Source: Curtobacterium sp. BH-2-1-1 (lineage in GTDB: Bacteria > Actinomycetota > Actinomycetes > Actinomycetales > Microbacteriaceae). From it: 64,000 bases of DNA. The stretch lies in contig NZ_CP017580.1 of NCBI RefSeq assembly GCF_001806325.1, positions 3,348,001-3,412,000 of the forward strand, in the 5' to 3' direction. A program made the translations under genes and the position numbers. Shown in pieces: positions 52,422-60,272 of this stretch (its first letter is position 1; each line of letters starts with the position of its first letter). The notes beneath the pieces are model-generated. The model was given only the letters and a program-made list of their open reading frames with translations, did no database searches and was not told the DNA's origin.

Positions 52422-53065
52422 CAGCGGCCCCCGTCCCCGAGGACCCGCAGGCCCTCGACCAGTGCGGCGACGCCCGACTTCTGCACGGACTGGGACACCG
52501 CCGACGGGGTGATGCCCTCGTCAGCAGCGATCTGCGCCTGGGTCCGGCCCTGGACCAGCCCGAGGGCGATCCGCCGTGCACGCGGGGTCAGGCGCGCGAC
52601 GATGTGGTCGCGGCTCAGGAAGTAGGCGTTCACCAGTCGCTCCGTCGGTCCGTGGCGGTCCTCGGCGTCGTGGTACCAGGCCCGGAGGAACGCGGTCCGG
52701 CCGTCCTCGCGCCGGTGTGTCTCGTTGATGGCGTCGCGTGCGGACCACCACCCGGGGCCGTCCTGCAGGGGACCGACCGCACCCGTGCCGATCGTCTGCA
52801 CCGTGCCGCGCCCGATCCCGAACCGGATCTGCACGGTCGGCGGCAGTGCGAGGATCGCGGTCGTGGTCGCGACGAGTGCGTCGGTCAGCGTGGCGTAGAT
52901 CACCTGGAACTCGTCGCCGACGGTGGCGCGCAGCGGATCGACCGCCTCGACCGCTGGGGTACCGTCGAAGGCGCGCTCGACGTCGCGCTGGGCCGCTGCG
53001 CGGTCGTCGAGGGTGCGGGAGTCGACGAGGTCGACGATCACCGCGATCACGGGGTCGGAGTGCAC
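52421..53065 (-). CDS. SatD-family regulator
   Basis: A 214-residue protein of the SatD family. The N-terminus AVIVDLVDSRTLDDR and RATVGDEFQVIYATL (about residue 47) form a nucleotide-cyclase-like core fold. The C-terminus is a helix-turn-helix (TQAQIAADEGITPSAVSQSV, about 175-195). SatD was described in an acid-tolerance locus of Streptococcus; here the role is unknown. The GTG start is 6 nt after TATCCT. It is coupled to the membrane protein downstream, suggesting a sensor-regulator pair. Confidence 0.82.
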   Translation of the reverse strand: MHSDPVIAVIVDLVDSRTLDDRAAAQRDVERAFDGTPAVEAVDPLRATVGDEFQVIYATLTDALVATTTAILALPPTVQIRFGIGRGTVQTIGTGAVGPLQDGPGWWSARDAINETHRREDGRTAFLRAWYHDAEDRHGPTERLVNAYFLSRDHIVARLTPRARRIALGLVQGRTQAQIAADEGITPSAVSQSVQKSGVAALVEGLRVLGDGGR

Positions 53066-53151
53066 GTGTTAAGGATACGACTTCACATCGCCGAAAGTAA
53101 GCCTGTGGCTGAACATCGGGCGGGGTGTCCGACGCCGTAGACTCGACGTGA

Positions 53152-53224
53152 GGGCCTTTAGCTCAGCTGGTAGAGCGCCACGTTTACACCGTGGATGTCG
53201 TCGGTTCGATCCCGGCAGGGCCCA
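53152..53224 (+). tRNA. tRNA-Val (TAC)
   Basis: 73-nt cloverleaf: acceptor GGGCCTT/AGGGCCC with one T-G pair, anticodon loop TTTACAC between CCACG and CGTGG, T-arm GTCGGTTCGATCCCGGC, discriminator A. The CCA end is not encoded. Its 3' half is overlapped on the other strand by the open frame of the broken hipA. Confidence 0.95.
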
Positions 53225-54457
53225 CCGTTCCCGACGTGGTGCGCGTCGCACGCGGACCCGCGATCTTCGCCGTCTGCTCGGCGACGAGTCCGCGCATCCG
53301 AGTGGCCTGGTCGTCGTCGAGGTCGTTCCAGGCGGTGTCGATCCGGTCGGCGACGTCGTCGTACACCCGTTGCACCTCGACGCGGGCGCGGTCGACGTCC
53401 AGGCCGGACTGATCGGCGAGCTTCGACCAGTGGTCGAGTGTCAGCTCCTGCGTGTACTGCGCGCCACCGATGCGCATCGCGAGCTGCTCGTCGTACCCGG
53501 GCCAGAGGCGCGTGGGCAGGGCGTCGTAGAGCGGCGCGAGTTCCACCCCCGCCGGTCGGAGCAGGACCGAGTAGTTCTTCGCGTGCGCGTCAGCGTTGCC
53601 GATCGCGGCGTTGAACGCGGCCTGCCGAGGAAGTCGTGCGCGGCCGTGCCCGACGCATCGTGCTGCAGCAGGAGCTGGAGGATCGGCTTCGCTCCGATGC
53701 GGTACTTGTCGGCACCGGACCTGGCGAGTGCCTGTGCGAGGTCCTCCATGTGGAGTCGCGCGGCGAAGCCGGACGGTTGCAGTGCCCGGTCGAAGCGCTC
53801 AACGAGGTACGCCTGCTCGCCGACCACGTCGAGCACGTCGGCTCGCGGGGCGACGATGCCGATGTCCGCTGCCAGGCGCTCGGCCGCGACCTCTGCCTGC
53901 TCGGCTCCCCGGTTGGCGGAGAACGCCGGCTTGATGATGTGCGTCGACGGGACCGACGCGTTCGGCCAGAACCAGGTACCGGCGACGTTCGCGAGCGCGA
54001 ACTTCGGCTGCGTACCGGCGAGAGAGAACCGGGCCGGGTCGCTCCGCTCCCACCAGCGATCCGGATCGTCGTGCAGGCTGCTGATCCGGAACGCGATCGC
54101 GTCGTCGTCGGCCAGCAGCAGCGCGGTGGCCGTCGGCTGCGGCAACTCCGGTGCGGGGAGGAGCACCAGCCCGCCGGCGACGTCGCCGCCGACCTCTTCG
54201 AGGAGGTCGAACGTGCTCGTCGAGCGGGCTCCAGTGACGCGGCGCATCCAGTCGCGGGCTTCGGGCCGATCGGGCAGGAGGTTGTCGAGGAACCGGCCCG
54301 GTGCCCGGTCGGAGATCCTGCCGTCCCGGGGCAGGGACAGCGACACGGGTGTGTCCGGGGCGGCATCGTCGTAGCGGAGCGTGATCCGGCCGCTCCCGTC
54401 GACGGCGAACTCGCCGACGTACTGCCCTTCGAGCCAGGCGTGGAGCACCCGGTTCAC
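53184..54457 (-). pseudogene. hipA-like serine kinase toxin, frameshifted
   Basis: The 5' part (54457 to about 53630) encodes a HipA N-terminal domain and the kinase N-lobe: GRFLDNLLPDRPEARDW, FSLAGTQPKFAL (ATP-binding loop) and THIIKPAF. At about 53621-53630 one base is missing relative to the frame: the sequence then continues in another frame as AAIGNADAHAKNYSVLLRPAG, the catalytic and metal-binding loop. The upstream frame ends instead in Arg/Ser/Thr-rich nonsense. The downstream frame has no stop until 53184, inside tRNA-Val. The GTG overlaps the antitoxin-like gene by 4 nt. It is either an inactivated toxin or an assembly error. Confidence 0.85.
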
Positions 54458-55098
54458 GCGGAGTCCCGGACGGCTCCGGTGGGCAACGCCAGGGGGCGCA
54501 CGTCGAGCGCGTTCACGACCCGGAGGACGGTGAGCATGGTGTCGACCGGTCGTCCGGCCTCGACGGCGGCGACGTCACCGGGTGTCGTGCCGGCACGGTC
54601 GGCCAGTTGTGCGCGGCTGAGGCCGTGGATCGCCCGTTCGTCGGCGACGACCCGCGCCAGGCGCTCGGGCGAGTTGAGGTACCGCCGCTGTGGTCGAGCG
54701 AGACGCTCGGCGACGACGTCGTCCTGGTGTTCCAGTGCCGCCCGGACCAGGAGTTCTCCGAGCGTGAAGCCCGTCGGGAGGTCCGCTCCGCGGAACCACG
54801 CACGGATGAGCGCTGCCGGTCGGTCGGAGGCGCGGAGTCGGCCGAGGTACGCGGCTATGCGTCGGCGGTCGGACCCGGTCACCTCACGGACGGTCTGGTC
54901 GCTCAGTGCACGGAGGAACAGGCGCCGCGTGCGCTCGCTCATCGGTCGGGTGCTGACGGCCGGCGTCGTGGCGACGCCCTCGTCGAGGACCCACGCGCGT
55001 CCGACCCGTCGAGCCGGGAGGCGGCCCTGCTGCGCGAGCGCGCGAGCGCGGCGCGGCGAGATGCCGTGCTGCGCCGCGTACTCGGAGATGGTGGTCAC
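54454..55098 (-). CDS. HipB-like antitoxin with two DNA-binding domains
   Basis: A 214-residue protein. The N-terminal 35 residues form an excisionase/MerR-like helix-turn-helix (ISEYAAQHGISPRRARALAQ). The C-terminus is an Xre-type helix-turn-helix (GLSRAQLADRAGTTPGDVAA, about residues 160-180), as in HipB. It would neutralise the HipA kinase and repress the operon. The GTG start is supported by TAGATT 7 nt upstream. The fused double HTH is unusual for HipB proteins, which are normally about 90 residues. Confidence 0.8.
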   Translation of the reverse strand: MTTISEYAAQHGISPRRARALAQQGRLPARRVGRAWVLDEGVATTPAVSTRPMSERTRRLFLRALSDQTVREVTGSDRRRIAAYLGRLRASDRPAALIRAWFRGADLPTGFTLGELLVRAALEHQDDVVAERLARPQRRYLNSPERLARVVADERAIHGLSRAQLADRAGTTPGDVAAVEAGRPVDTMLTVLRVVNALDVRPLALPTGAVRDSA

Positions 55099-55209
55099 GG
55101 GTGCGAATCTACGCCGTGCGGAACAGGAAGTGCAATCGATGACGCTCGTCGATCGAAGCGGGTCCTTACGTGACCGCAAGCCCGGTGCGAGTCCGCTCGT
55201 GCCGCTCGT

Positions 55210-55674
55210 TCAGTCGAGGAGGCTCCACCAGTACCGGATCTTCCGGACGAGCCACACTATTGATGTGATCAACCCCGTGAGGATGAGTCCGGCCCATCCG
55301 ATGGCAACAGCGCCGCCGATCGCGTTCACCACGACGTCCGGGGCATTGACCAGTCCTGCGATGATCAAGAGCACGAACAGGGTCGCGGTGATCACCGAGA
55401 ACACGTTGAACAACGCCCACAGATCGATCCGCCGCACGTAGCGACGCGTCACTCGCTCGACCAGTCGAGCGCGCATGATGCGCATCATCGCCACGTGCTG
55501 CGGAAGCGCGTCACTGCCACGGATGACGCGGTCGATCCGCTCCAACTGGGTCAAGCGTGAACGCTCCTGGAACCCGAACAGAGTGGGCATCGCGGCGAGG
55601 AAGGCGACGAGCACACTGAGCAGTGTGATGACGTTCCCGGCGCTCTTCCCAGTGAGCCAAGCCAGCAGATCCAT
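55210..55674 (-). CDS. small membrane protein, unknown
   Basis: A 154-residue protein with an N-terminal helix (VITLLSVLVAFLAAMPTLF), a charged middle (residues 30-80) and two C-terminal helices (FSVITATLFVLLIIAGLV, GWAGLILTGLITSIVWLV). The ATG at 55674 follows a GGGAGG ribosome site. The stretch is less GC-rich than its neighbours and close to the hipBA pair, which fits acquired DNA. No family recognised. Confidence 0.7.
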   Translation of the reverse strand: MDLLAWLTGKSAGNVITLLSVLVAFLAAMPTLFGFQERSRLTQLERIDRVIRGSDALPQHVAMMRIMRARLVERVTRRYVRRIDLWALFNVFSVITATLFVLLIIAGLVNAPDVVVNAIGGAVAIGWAGLILTGLITSIVWLVRKIRYWWSLLD

Positions 55675-55777
55675 TGCGCCTCCCGAGCACAGCATCGTGG
55701 TCAGAGACGGGATCGACCATCTGACTGATCACACTTGGCGGTGATCCGCACGAGGCGGTGCGCCCGAGAGCCTCCCG

Positions 55778-56113
55778 TCAGCGCCCGTCCGCCGAGCGAG
55801 CCCGCTCATCGTCCTGACGCATGTGCTCGATCAAGGTCGCCGTTGCATCGCGCAGGTCGCGGAGCATCCGCCGGAGCCCGAGGATCACGAACACCGCGAC
55901 GATCGACAGCACCCAGAACATGGTTCCCGGGATCCACGGCGCATCCTCCGGGTGTCCGTCCAGCAGCGCGGCGAGCGTGAGCCACGCCATGACCGCTCCG
56001 ATCAGCCAGCACATGCCCGCACCGAACCAAACCCCGGCCCAGCCGACCCGGACCCCACGACGGTCGTCACGGATCCGCTCTTCGGGCGTCAACTGGCTGC
56101 GGAGGATCTTCAC
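55778..56113 (-). CDS. small membrane protein, unknown
   Basis: A 111-residue protein with two helices (FGAGMCWLIGAVMAWLTLAAL and MFWVLSIVAVFVILGL) joined by a short loop, then a basic amphipathic tail. The N-terminus VKILRSQLTPEERIRDDRRG is charged and cytosolic. Start is GTG at 56113. Function unknown. Confidence 0.72.
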   Translation of the reverse strand: MKILRSQLTPEERIRDDRRGVRVGWAGVWFGAGMCWLIGAVMAWLTLAALLDGHPEDAPWIPGTMFWVLSIVAVFVILGLRRMLRDLRDATATLIEHMRQDDERARSADGR

Positions 56114-56207
56114 GCATCGAGACTGCCCGACGGCAGCCACGGGCTGCAACCGGGACCCGGGTGACGTGAGCAGCCAGCCTTCCGGAATGCAGACGCGACC
56201 GCCTGCG

Positions 56208-56249
56208 GGACGGGAGGCGCGGCGCGGCCCCGCACCGCGCCTCCCGTCC
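56208..56249 (-). terminator. 15-bp GGAGGCGCGG palindrome
   Basis: GGACGGGAGGCGCGG (56208-56222) pairs perfectly with 56235-56249 across 12 nt. It lies 20 nt after the stop of the aldo/keto reductase gene on the minus strand, a likely terminator, and is an inverted pair of the window-wide motif. Confidence 0.82.
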
Positions 56250-56271
56250 GCCACCTGGTGACGGTTCCCGC

Positions 56272-57315
56272 TCAGGAGACCTGACCGGCGCGCGCGCCGG
56301 CCCACAGGTCGACGTCCGCGATCCCGACGGAGTGCTCGTCGATGGTGCGGAGCTCCTCGTCGGTGAAGGACGTGTTCGCCAGGGCGGCGACGTTGTCCTC
56401 GACCTGGGACACGCGCGAGGCGCCGATGACGAGCGACGTGACCCGCTCGTCGCGGAGCGCCCAGGCCAGCGCGAGCTGCGCGAGGGACTGGCCGCGTGCG
56501 GCGGCGACGTCGTTCAGGGCACGGAGGTGGGCGACCACCTCCGGTGTGATGCTCGACGCGTCGAGGGACTTGCCGGCGGCGGCGCGGGAGTCCTCCGGGA
56601 CGCCGTCGAGGTACTTGCCGGTCAGGAGCCCCTGCGCGAGCGCGGTGAAGCCGATGACGCCGAAGCCGAGTTCGCTCGCGGCGTCGAGCAGCCCCTCGGT
56701 CTCGATCCAGCGGTTCAGCATCGAGTACGAGGGCTGGTGGATGAGCAGGGGCGTGCCGAGGTCGCGCAGGATCGCGGCGGCCTGGCGGCTGCGCTCCGCG
56801 TCGTACGACGAGATGCCGACGTAGAGCGCCTTGCCCTGCTGGACCGCGGTGTGCAGGGCGCCCATCGTCTCCTCGAGCGGGGTGGACGCGTCGAGGCGGT
56901 GCGAGTAGAAGACATCCACGTAGTCGAGGCCCGTGCGCTGCAGCGACTGGTCGAGGGAGGCGAGGACGTACTTGCGGGAGCCGCCGCCCTGGCCGTAGGG
57001 ACCGGGCCACATGTCCCAGCCGGCCTTCGTCGACACGATCATCTCGTCGCGGTACGGCCGGAAGTCCTCACGCATGAGGCGCCCGAAGTTGATCTCGGCG
57101 GCACCGTAGGGCGGCCCGTAGTTGTTCGCGAGGTCGTGGTGGGTGATGCCGAGGTCGAAGGCACGGCGACTCACGGCACGCTGCGTCTCGAAGGCGACGT
57201 CGTCGCCGAAGTTGTGCCAGTAGCCGAGCGAGAGCAGCGGCAGGTCGAGGCCGGAGTTCCCGGTACGGCGGTAGGGCATCGTGTCGTAGCGGTCGCTGCT
57301 GGCGGTATAGGTCAT
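56272..57315 (-). CDS. aldo/keto reductase (YghZ / potassium-channel beta-subunit type)
   Basis: A 347-residue NADPH reductase of the AKR14-like group that includes L-glyceraldehyde 3-phosphate reductase, which clears toxic aldehydes. The group signature SLGYWHNFGDD (about residue 29), HHDLANNYGPPYGAAE (Asp, Tyr), VSTKAGWDMWPGPYG (Lys) and VFYSHRLD (His) are present. ATG at 57315 is preferred; another ATG three codons upstream is possible. Monocistronic, with a hairpin after the stop. Confidence 0.93.
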   Translation of the reverse strand: MTYTASSDRYDTMPYRRTGNSGLDLPLLSLGYWHNFGDDVAFETQRAVSRRAFDLGITHHDLANNYGPPYGAAEINFGRLMREDFRPYRDEMIVSTKAGWDMWPGPYGQGGGSRKYVLASLDQSLQRTGLDYVDVFYSHRLDASTPLEETMGALHTAVQQGKALYVGISSYDAERSRQAAAILRDLGTPLLIHQPSYSMLNRWIETEGLLDAASELGFGVIGFTALAQGLLTGKYLDGVPEDSRAAAGKSLDASSITPEVVAHLRALNDVAAARGQSLAQLALAWALRDERVTSLVIGASRVSQVEDNVAALANTSFTDEELRTIDEHSVGIADVDLWAGARAGQVS

Positions 57316-57350
57316 GCCGTCCATCGTGGCAGGACGCGCGGCCCCGTCGT

Positions 57351-58658
57351 TCAGGACGCGGTGATCACGTTCGGCGCGAAGCGGCACCAGTAGTCGGTGA
57401 TGGGGCCGTCGGACTCGCGGATGCCGACGCCGTACGACTCGCCGTCCACCACCCAGGAGCCGAGGACCGGGTGGTTGTGGCCGCGTGACCCGGGGAAGTC
57501 CGGCAGCTCGTGGTACTGCTGCCACACCCGTTCGCCGCCGGTGCCGGCGCGGCGGTACTCCGAGCCGTTCGTCGTCACCGAGCCGTCCGCGCGGTGCACG
57601 GCGATGCCGTCGCCCTCGCGCCCGAACACCGGCTTCACGACGAAGTCCGTCATGCCGTTCGGGCCGTCGGCGAACGCCGGCAGCAGGTTCTCGTGGCCCG
57701 GGAACAGCCGCCAGAGCGCGACCAGCAGCAGCTTGTTCGACAGGAACATCTTCCACGCGGGCTCGTACCACCGGCCGAGGCGGCCGCGGTCGCTGACGAG
57801 GAACGCGCCGAACTCCTGGTCGCCCTCGGCGCGGTCGTCCCCGGAGACGAGGTCCTCCCACGGGTAGAGCTTGAACAGGTTCCGGATGACCGGGTACTGC
57901 GTGCCGTCCTCGTCGCCGGGCAGCGTGAAGACGCTCCGCGACGAGCCGACGGGCTCGGCGCTGCCCACGAACTGCCGGGCGACCGCGTGCCACCCGATGT
58001 CCTTCATCTCGATGCCGGTGTGCTCCCACCCGGCCTCGCCGGCGAGGTCCCGCATGTACGCGACGGTGTTCCAGTCCTCGCCGGCGGTATCGAGGTCGGA
58101 GTGGGCGACGAAGAGCCGACCGCCCTCCTCGGCGCGGAGCGATGCGTGGAGCAAGGTGCGCCAGCGGGCGACCATCGCCTCGTGGATGCCGTTCCACTGA
58201 TCGGTGTCGGCGGGCAACGTCCCGTCGGCGATGCGGTCCTGCAGCCAGTGCCACTGCGTCACCGAGGCCTCGATGAGCCCCGTGGGGGTGTCGCCGTTGT
58301 ACTCGAGCATCTTCGCGGGGGAGCCGTCGCCCGCGTACGCCAGGTCGAAGCGGGCGTACACGTCCGGTTCGCCCTGCTCGAGCGACCACGCGGCGAGGTC
58401 GAAGCCCTCGCGGGTGAGCCCGAGGGTGCCGAGTTCGCCGGAGGCGAGGTACCGGGCGGCCTCGAGGCACATGCGGTGCAGCTCCTCGGTCTGCCGTTCG
58501 AGCGCCTCGATCTCGGGCAGCGTGAACACGTACGCCGCGCCGTCGTTCCAGTACTCGACCGCGGTGCCGTCCTCGCGCACCGACCGTGAGTAGATGAGGC
58601 CGGTCTGCTGGATCCGTCGCTGCCAGTCCGGGCGCTCGGTGAACTCGACGCGCTCCAT
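57351..58658 (-). CDS. glutathionylspermidine synthase-like (YgiC type) ATP-grasp protein
   Basis: A 435-residue protein of the C-terminal glutathionylspermidine synthase family, like E. coli YgiC and YjfC. It has the ATP-grasp elements KMLEYNGDTPTGLIEAS (about residue 105), NLFKLYPWEDL (about 255) and FVVKPVFGREGDGI (about 325). It lacks the amidase domain of full-length Gsp. Actinobacteria do not usually make glutathione, so the substrate is probably another peptide or amine. The ATG overlaps the YgiB-like lipoprotein stop by 1 nt. Confidence 0.87.
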   Translation of the reverse strand: MERVEFTERPDWQRRIQQTGLIYSRSVREDGTAVEYWNDGAAYVFTLPEIEALERQTEELHRMCLEAARYLASGELGTLGLTREGFDLAAWSLEQGEPDVYARFDLAYAGDGSPAKMLEYNGDTPTGLIEASVTQWHWLQDRIADGTLPADTDQWNGIHEAMVARWRTLLHASLRAEEGGRLFVAHSDLDTAGEDWNTVAYMRDLAGEAGWEHTGIEMKDIGWHAVARQFVGSAEPVGSSRSVFTLPGDEDGTQYPVIRNLFKLYPWEDLVSGDDRAEGDQEFGAFLVSDRGRLGRWYEPAWKMFLSNKLLLVALWRLFPGHENLLPAFADGPNGMTDFVVKPVFGREGDGIAVHRADGSVTTNGSEYRRAGTGGERVWQQYHELPDFPGSRGHNHPVLGSWVVDGESYGVGIRESDGPITDYWCRFAPNVITAS

Positions 58659-59029
58659 CAGCCGCCGAACCCGCCGTGCTCGCCGGACCCGCCGAAGCCG
58701 CCCTTCGTCACCGAGCTGCCGCGGGACGAGATGCCCGACTCCGCGGTCTTGCCCGACGGGAGGCTGGCGGTGCCGCCCGACACAGCGTCGCCGACGGCCG
58801 GGACCTTCGTCGCGCGGCTGCCGCTGAGCGGGAGGTAGTACCAGCCGGCGTGCCCGCCGTGGTTGTTGCAGTCGTCGTCCGGCAGGCGCTTCTGCGTCGA
58901 GTTGTCGCGGCAGATCTTCGCGTAGTCGCTGTCGACCCCGGACCCCTCCCCGCAGCCGGTCAACGACGCGGCGAGGGCTGCGACGACCCCGATCGAGACG
59001 ACACGGGACGCGCGACGACGAACACTCAC
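58658..59029 (-). CDS. YgiB-like lipoprotein (DUF1190 type)
   Basis: A 123-residue lipoprotein: basic N-terminus, hydrophobic core and lipobox SLTGC. The mature part has two paired cysteines (KICRD, DDCNN), GWYYLPLSG near residue 70 and a Ser/Gly-rich C-terminus ending GGFGGSGEHGGFGG, reminiscent of DUF1190 YgiB proteins. In E. coli ygiB precedes ygiC; the same order here supports the assignment. A TACTGT box lies 8 nt before the GTG. Confidence 0.72.
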   Translation of the reverse strand: MSVRRRASRVVSIGVVAALAASLTGCGEGSGVDSDYAKICRDNSTQKRLPDDDCNNHGGHAGWYYLPLSGSRATKVPAVGDAVSGGTASLPSGKTAESGISSRGSSVTKGGFGGSGEHGGFGG

Positions 59030-59141
59030 GAACGGGAACAGTACCGGGGCGGGCGGCACCGTTTCGGCTCGACACCGCCTTCGCAGCGCGACCTGTCCGT
59101 TCACTCAGCTCCCGCGACACCGCGTCCGCCATGCTCGGGAC

Positions 59142-59559
59142 ATGGAGTGGTGGTCGGTCGTCGTCGCGATCGTGGGCGGGTTCGTCATCGTGTGGGGCGT
59201 CGTGGTGATCGCCCTGGTGGTCGCCGCACGTCGATCGGGCGACGGCCTCCGGCTGGTCGAGGCGCTCCGGCTCGTGCCCGACGTCGTCCGGCTGGTCCGG
59301 CGGCTCGTCGCCGACCCGACGGTGCCGCGGGGGGGTGCGCATCGCCCTGGTCGCACTCCTCGGGTACCTGCTGCTGCCGATCGACCTCGTGCCTGACTTC
59401 GTGCCGGTGATCGGGTACCTCGACGACGCGATCGTCGTCGCACTCGTGTTCCGGTTCGTCACGCGGCGGGCCGGTGCGGCGGCATTGGACCGGCACTGGC
59501 CGGGTACGCCGGAGGGGTTGCGTGCCGTGCGCGTCGCGGTGGGGCTGTCGGGGTCGTGA
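59142..59559 (+). pseudogene. DUF1232 (YkvA-like) membrane protein, frameshifted
   Basis: The first frame encodes an N-terminal helix (VVVAIVGGFVIVWGVVVIALVV) and a basic segment up to VADPTVPRG. After a run of seven G (around 59330-59336) the conserved DUF1232 core VALLGYLLLPIDLVPDFVPV-IGYLDDAIVV continues one frame over, to 59559. Removing one G restores a single 138-residue protein. It is either a real homopolymer frameshift or an assembly error. Function of the family is unknown. Confidence 0.8.
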
Positions 59560-59584
59560 CCGGCGCCCGGCTGCACCTCCCGGG

Positions 59585-60028
59585 TCAGCCCGCCGTCACC
59601 CGCAGGTCCTGCGCGAGCATCACGATGATCCCGCTCGGCCCGCGCACGTACGCCAGTCGGTACACGCCCTGGTAGTCCGCAACCCCGCGCAGGGGTCCGT
59701 ACCCGTGTCGCGCGACCACCGCGAGGGCTGCGTCGATGTCCTCGACGGCGAACGCGACGCGGTGCATCCCGATCTCGTTCGGCAGCGTCGGCTCGGTCTC
59801 GATCGCCGTCGGGTGCAGGTACTCGAAGAACTCGAGCCGGCCGTGCCCGTCGGGCGTCTGCAGCATCGCGATCCGCGCGTGGTTGCCGTCGAGTCCCACC
59901 GCGGTGTCGGCCCAGTCTCCGCGCACCTCGTCGCGACCGACGACCTCGAGCCCGAGGTCCGTGAAGAAGACGATCGCCTCGTCGAGGTCGCGGACGGCGA
60001 TGCCGACGTTCTCCAGCGAGATGCTCAC
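59585..60028 (-). CDS. VOC-family protein, methylmalonyl-CoA epimerase-like
   Basis: A 147-residue glyoxalase/bleomycin-resistance-fold protein. It opens SLENVGIAVRDLDEAIVFFT and has paired beta-alpha-beta units with candidate metal ligands in GMHRVAFAVED (His) and GRLEFFEYLHP (Glu). No methylmalonyl-CoA mutase genes are in the window, so a precise function is not assigned. The GTG is supported by TAGTGT 7 nt upstream. Confidence 0.85.
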   Translation of the reverse strand: MSISLENVGIAVRDLDEAIVFFTDLGLEVVGRDEVRGDWADTAVGLDGNHARIAMLQTPDGHGRLEFFEYLHPTAIETEPTLPNEIGMHRVAFAVEDIDAALAVVARHGYGPLRGVADYQGVYRLAYVRGPSGIIVMLAQDLRVTAG

Positions 60029-60272
60029 ACCGCGCACACTACCGAGCAACGGTCCGGCGCGTCGCGACCGCGGCCCCCACGACCGCGGTCGCGGACGACC
60101 GGACTCCCCACACACCGCTCAGCATGCTCCGGTCGCCCAGTGGGTGCATCCTCCGGAGGGATGAAAAGCTGATGGCCACTCAGCGAGCGCTGCGGCTCTC
60201 GGCCCACACCGGGTCGGACTGGAGGCACGGTTCGGGCCCGCACCGCGCCTCCAGGCCGTCACCCGGTCGCGT
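60029..60272 (+). other. spacer with promoter and repeat
   Basis: 244 nt between the VOC gene and uvrA2, divergent at one side and terminal at the other. It holds the VOC promoter and the palindrome at 60219-60254; nothing else is seen. Confidence 0.7.
60219..60254 (-). terminator. imperfect GGAGGCRCGG palindrome
   Basis: CTGGAGGCACGG (60219-60230) faces CCGCGCCTCCAG (60243-60254) with one mismatch and a 12-nt loop, just past the uvrA2 stop on the minus strand. It is a likely terminator. Confidence 0.78.

Noticed and set aside
53184..53223. GPAGIEPTTSTV as a genuine hipA C-terminus
   Set aside because: It is the antisense translation of the tRNA-Val 3' half, a frequent spurious tail in bacterial annotations.
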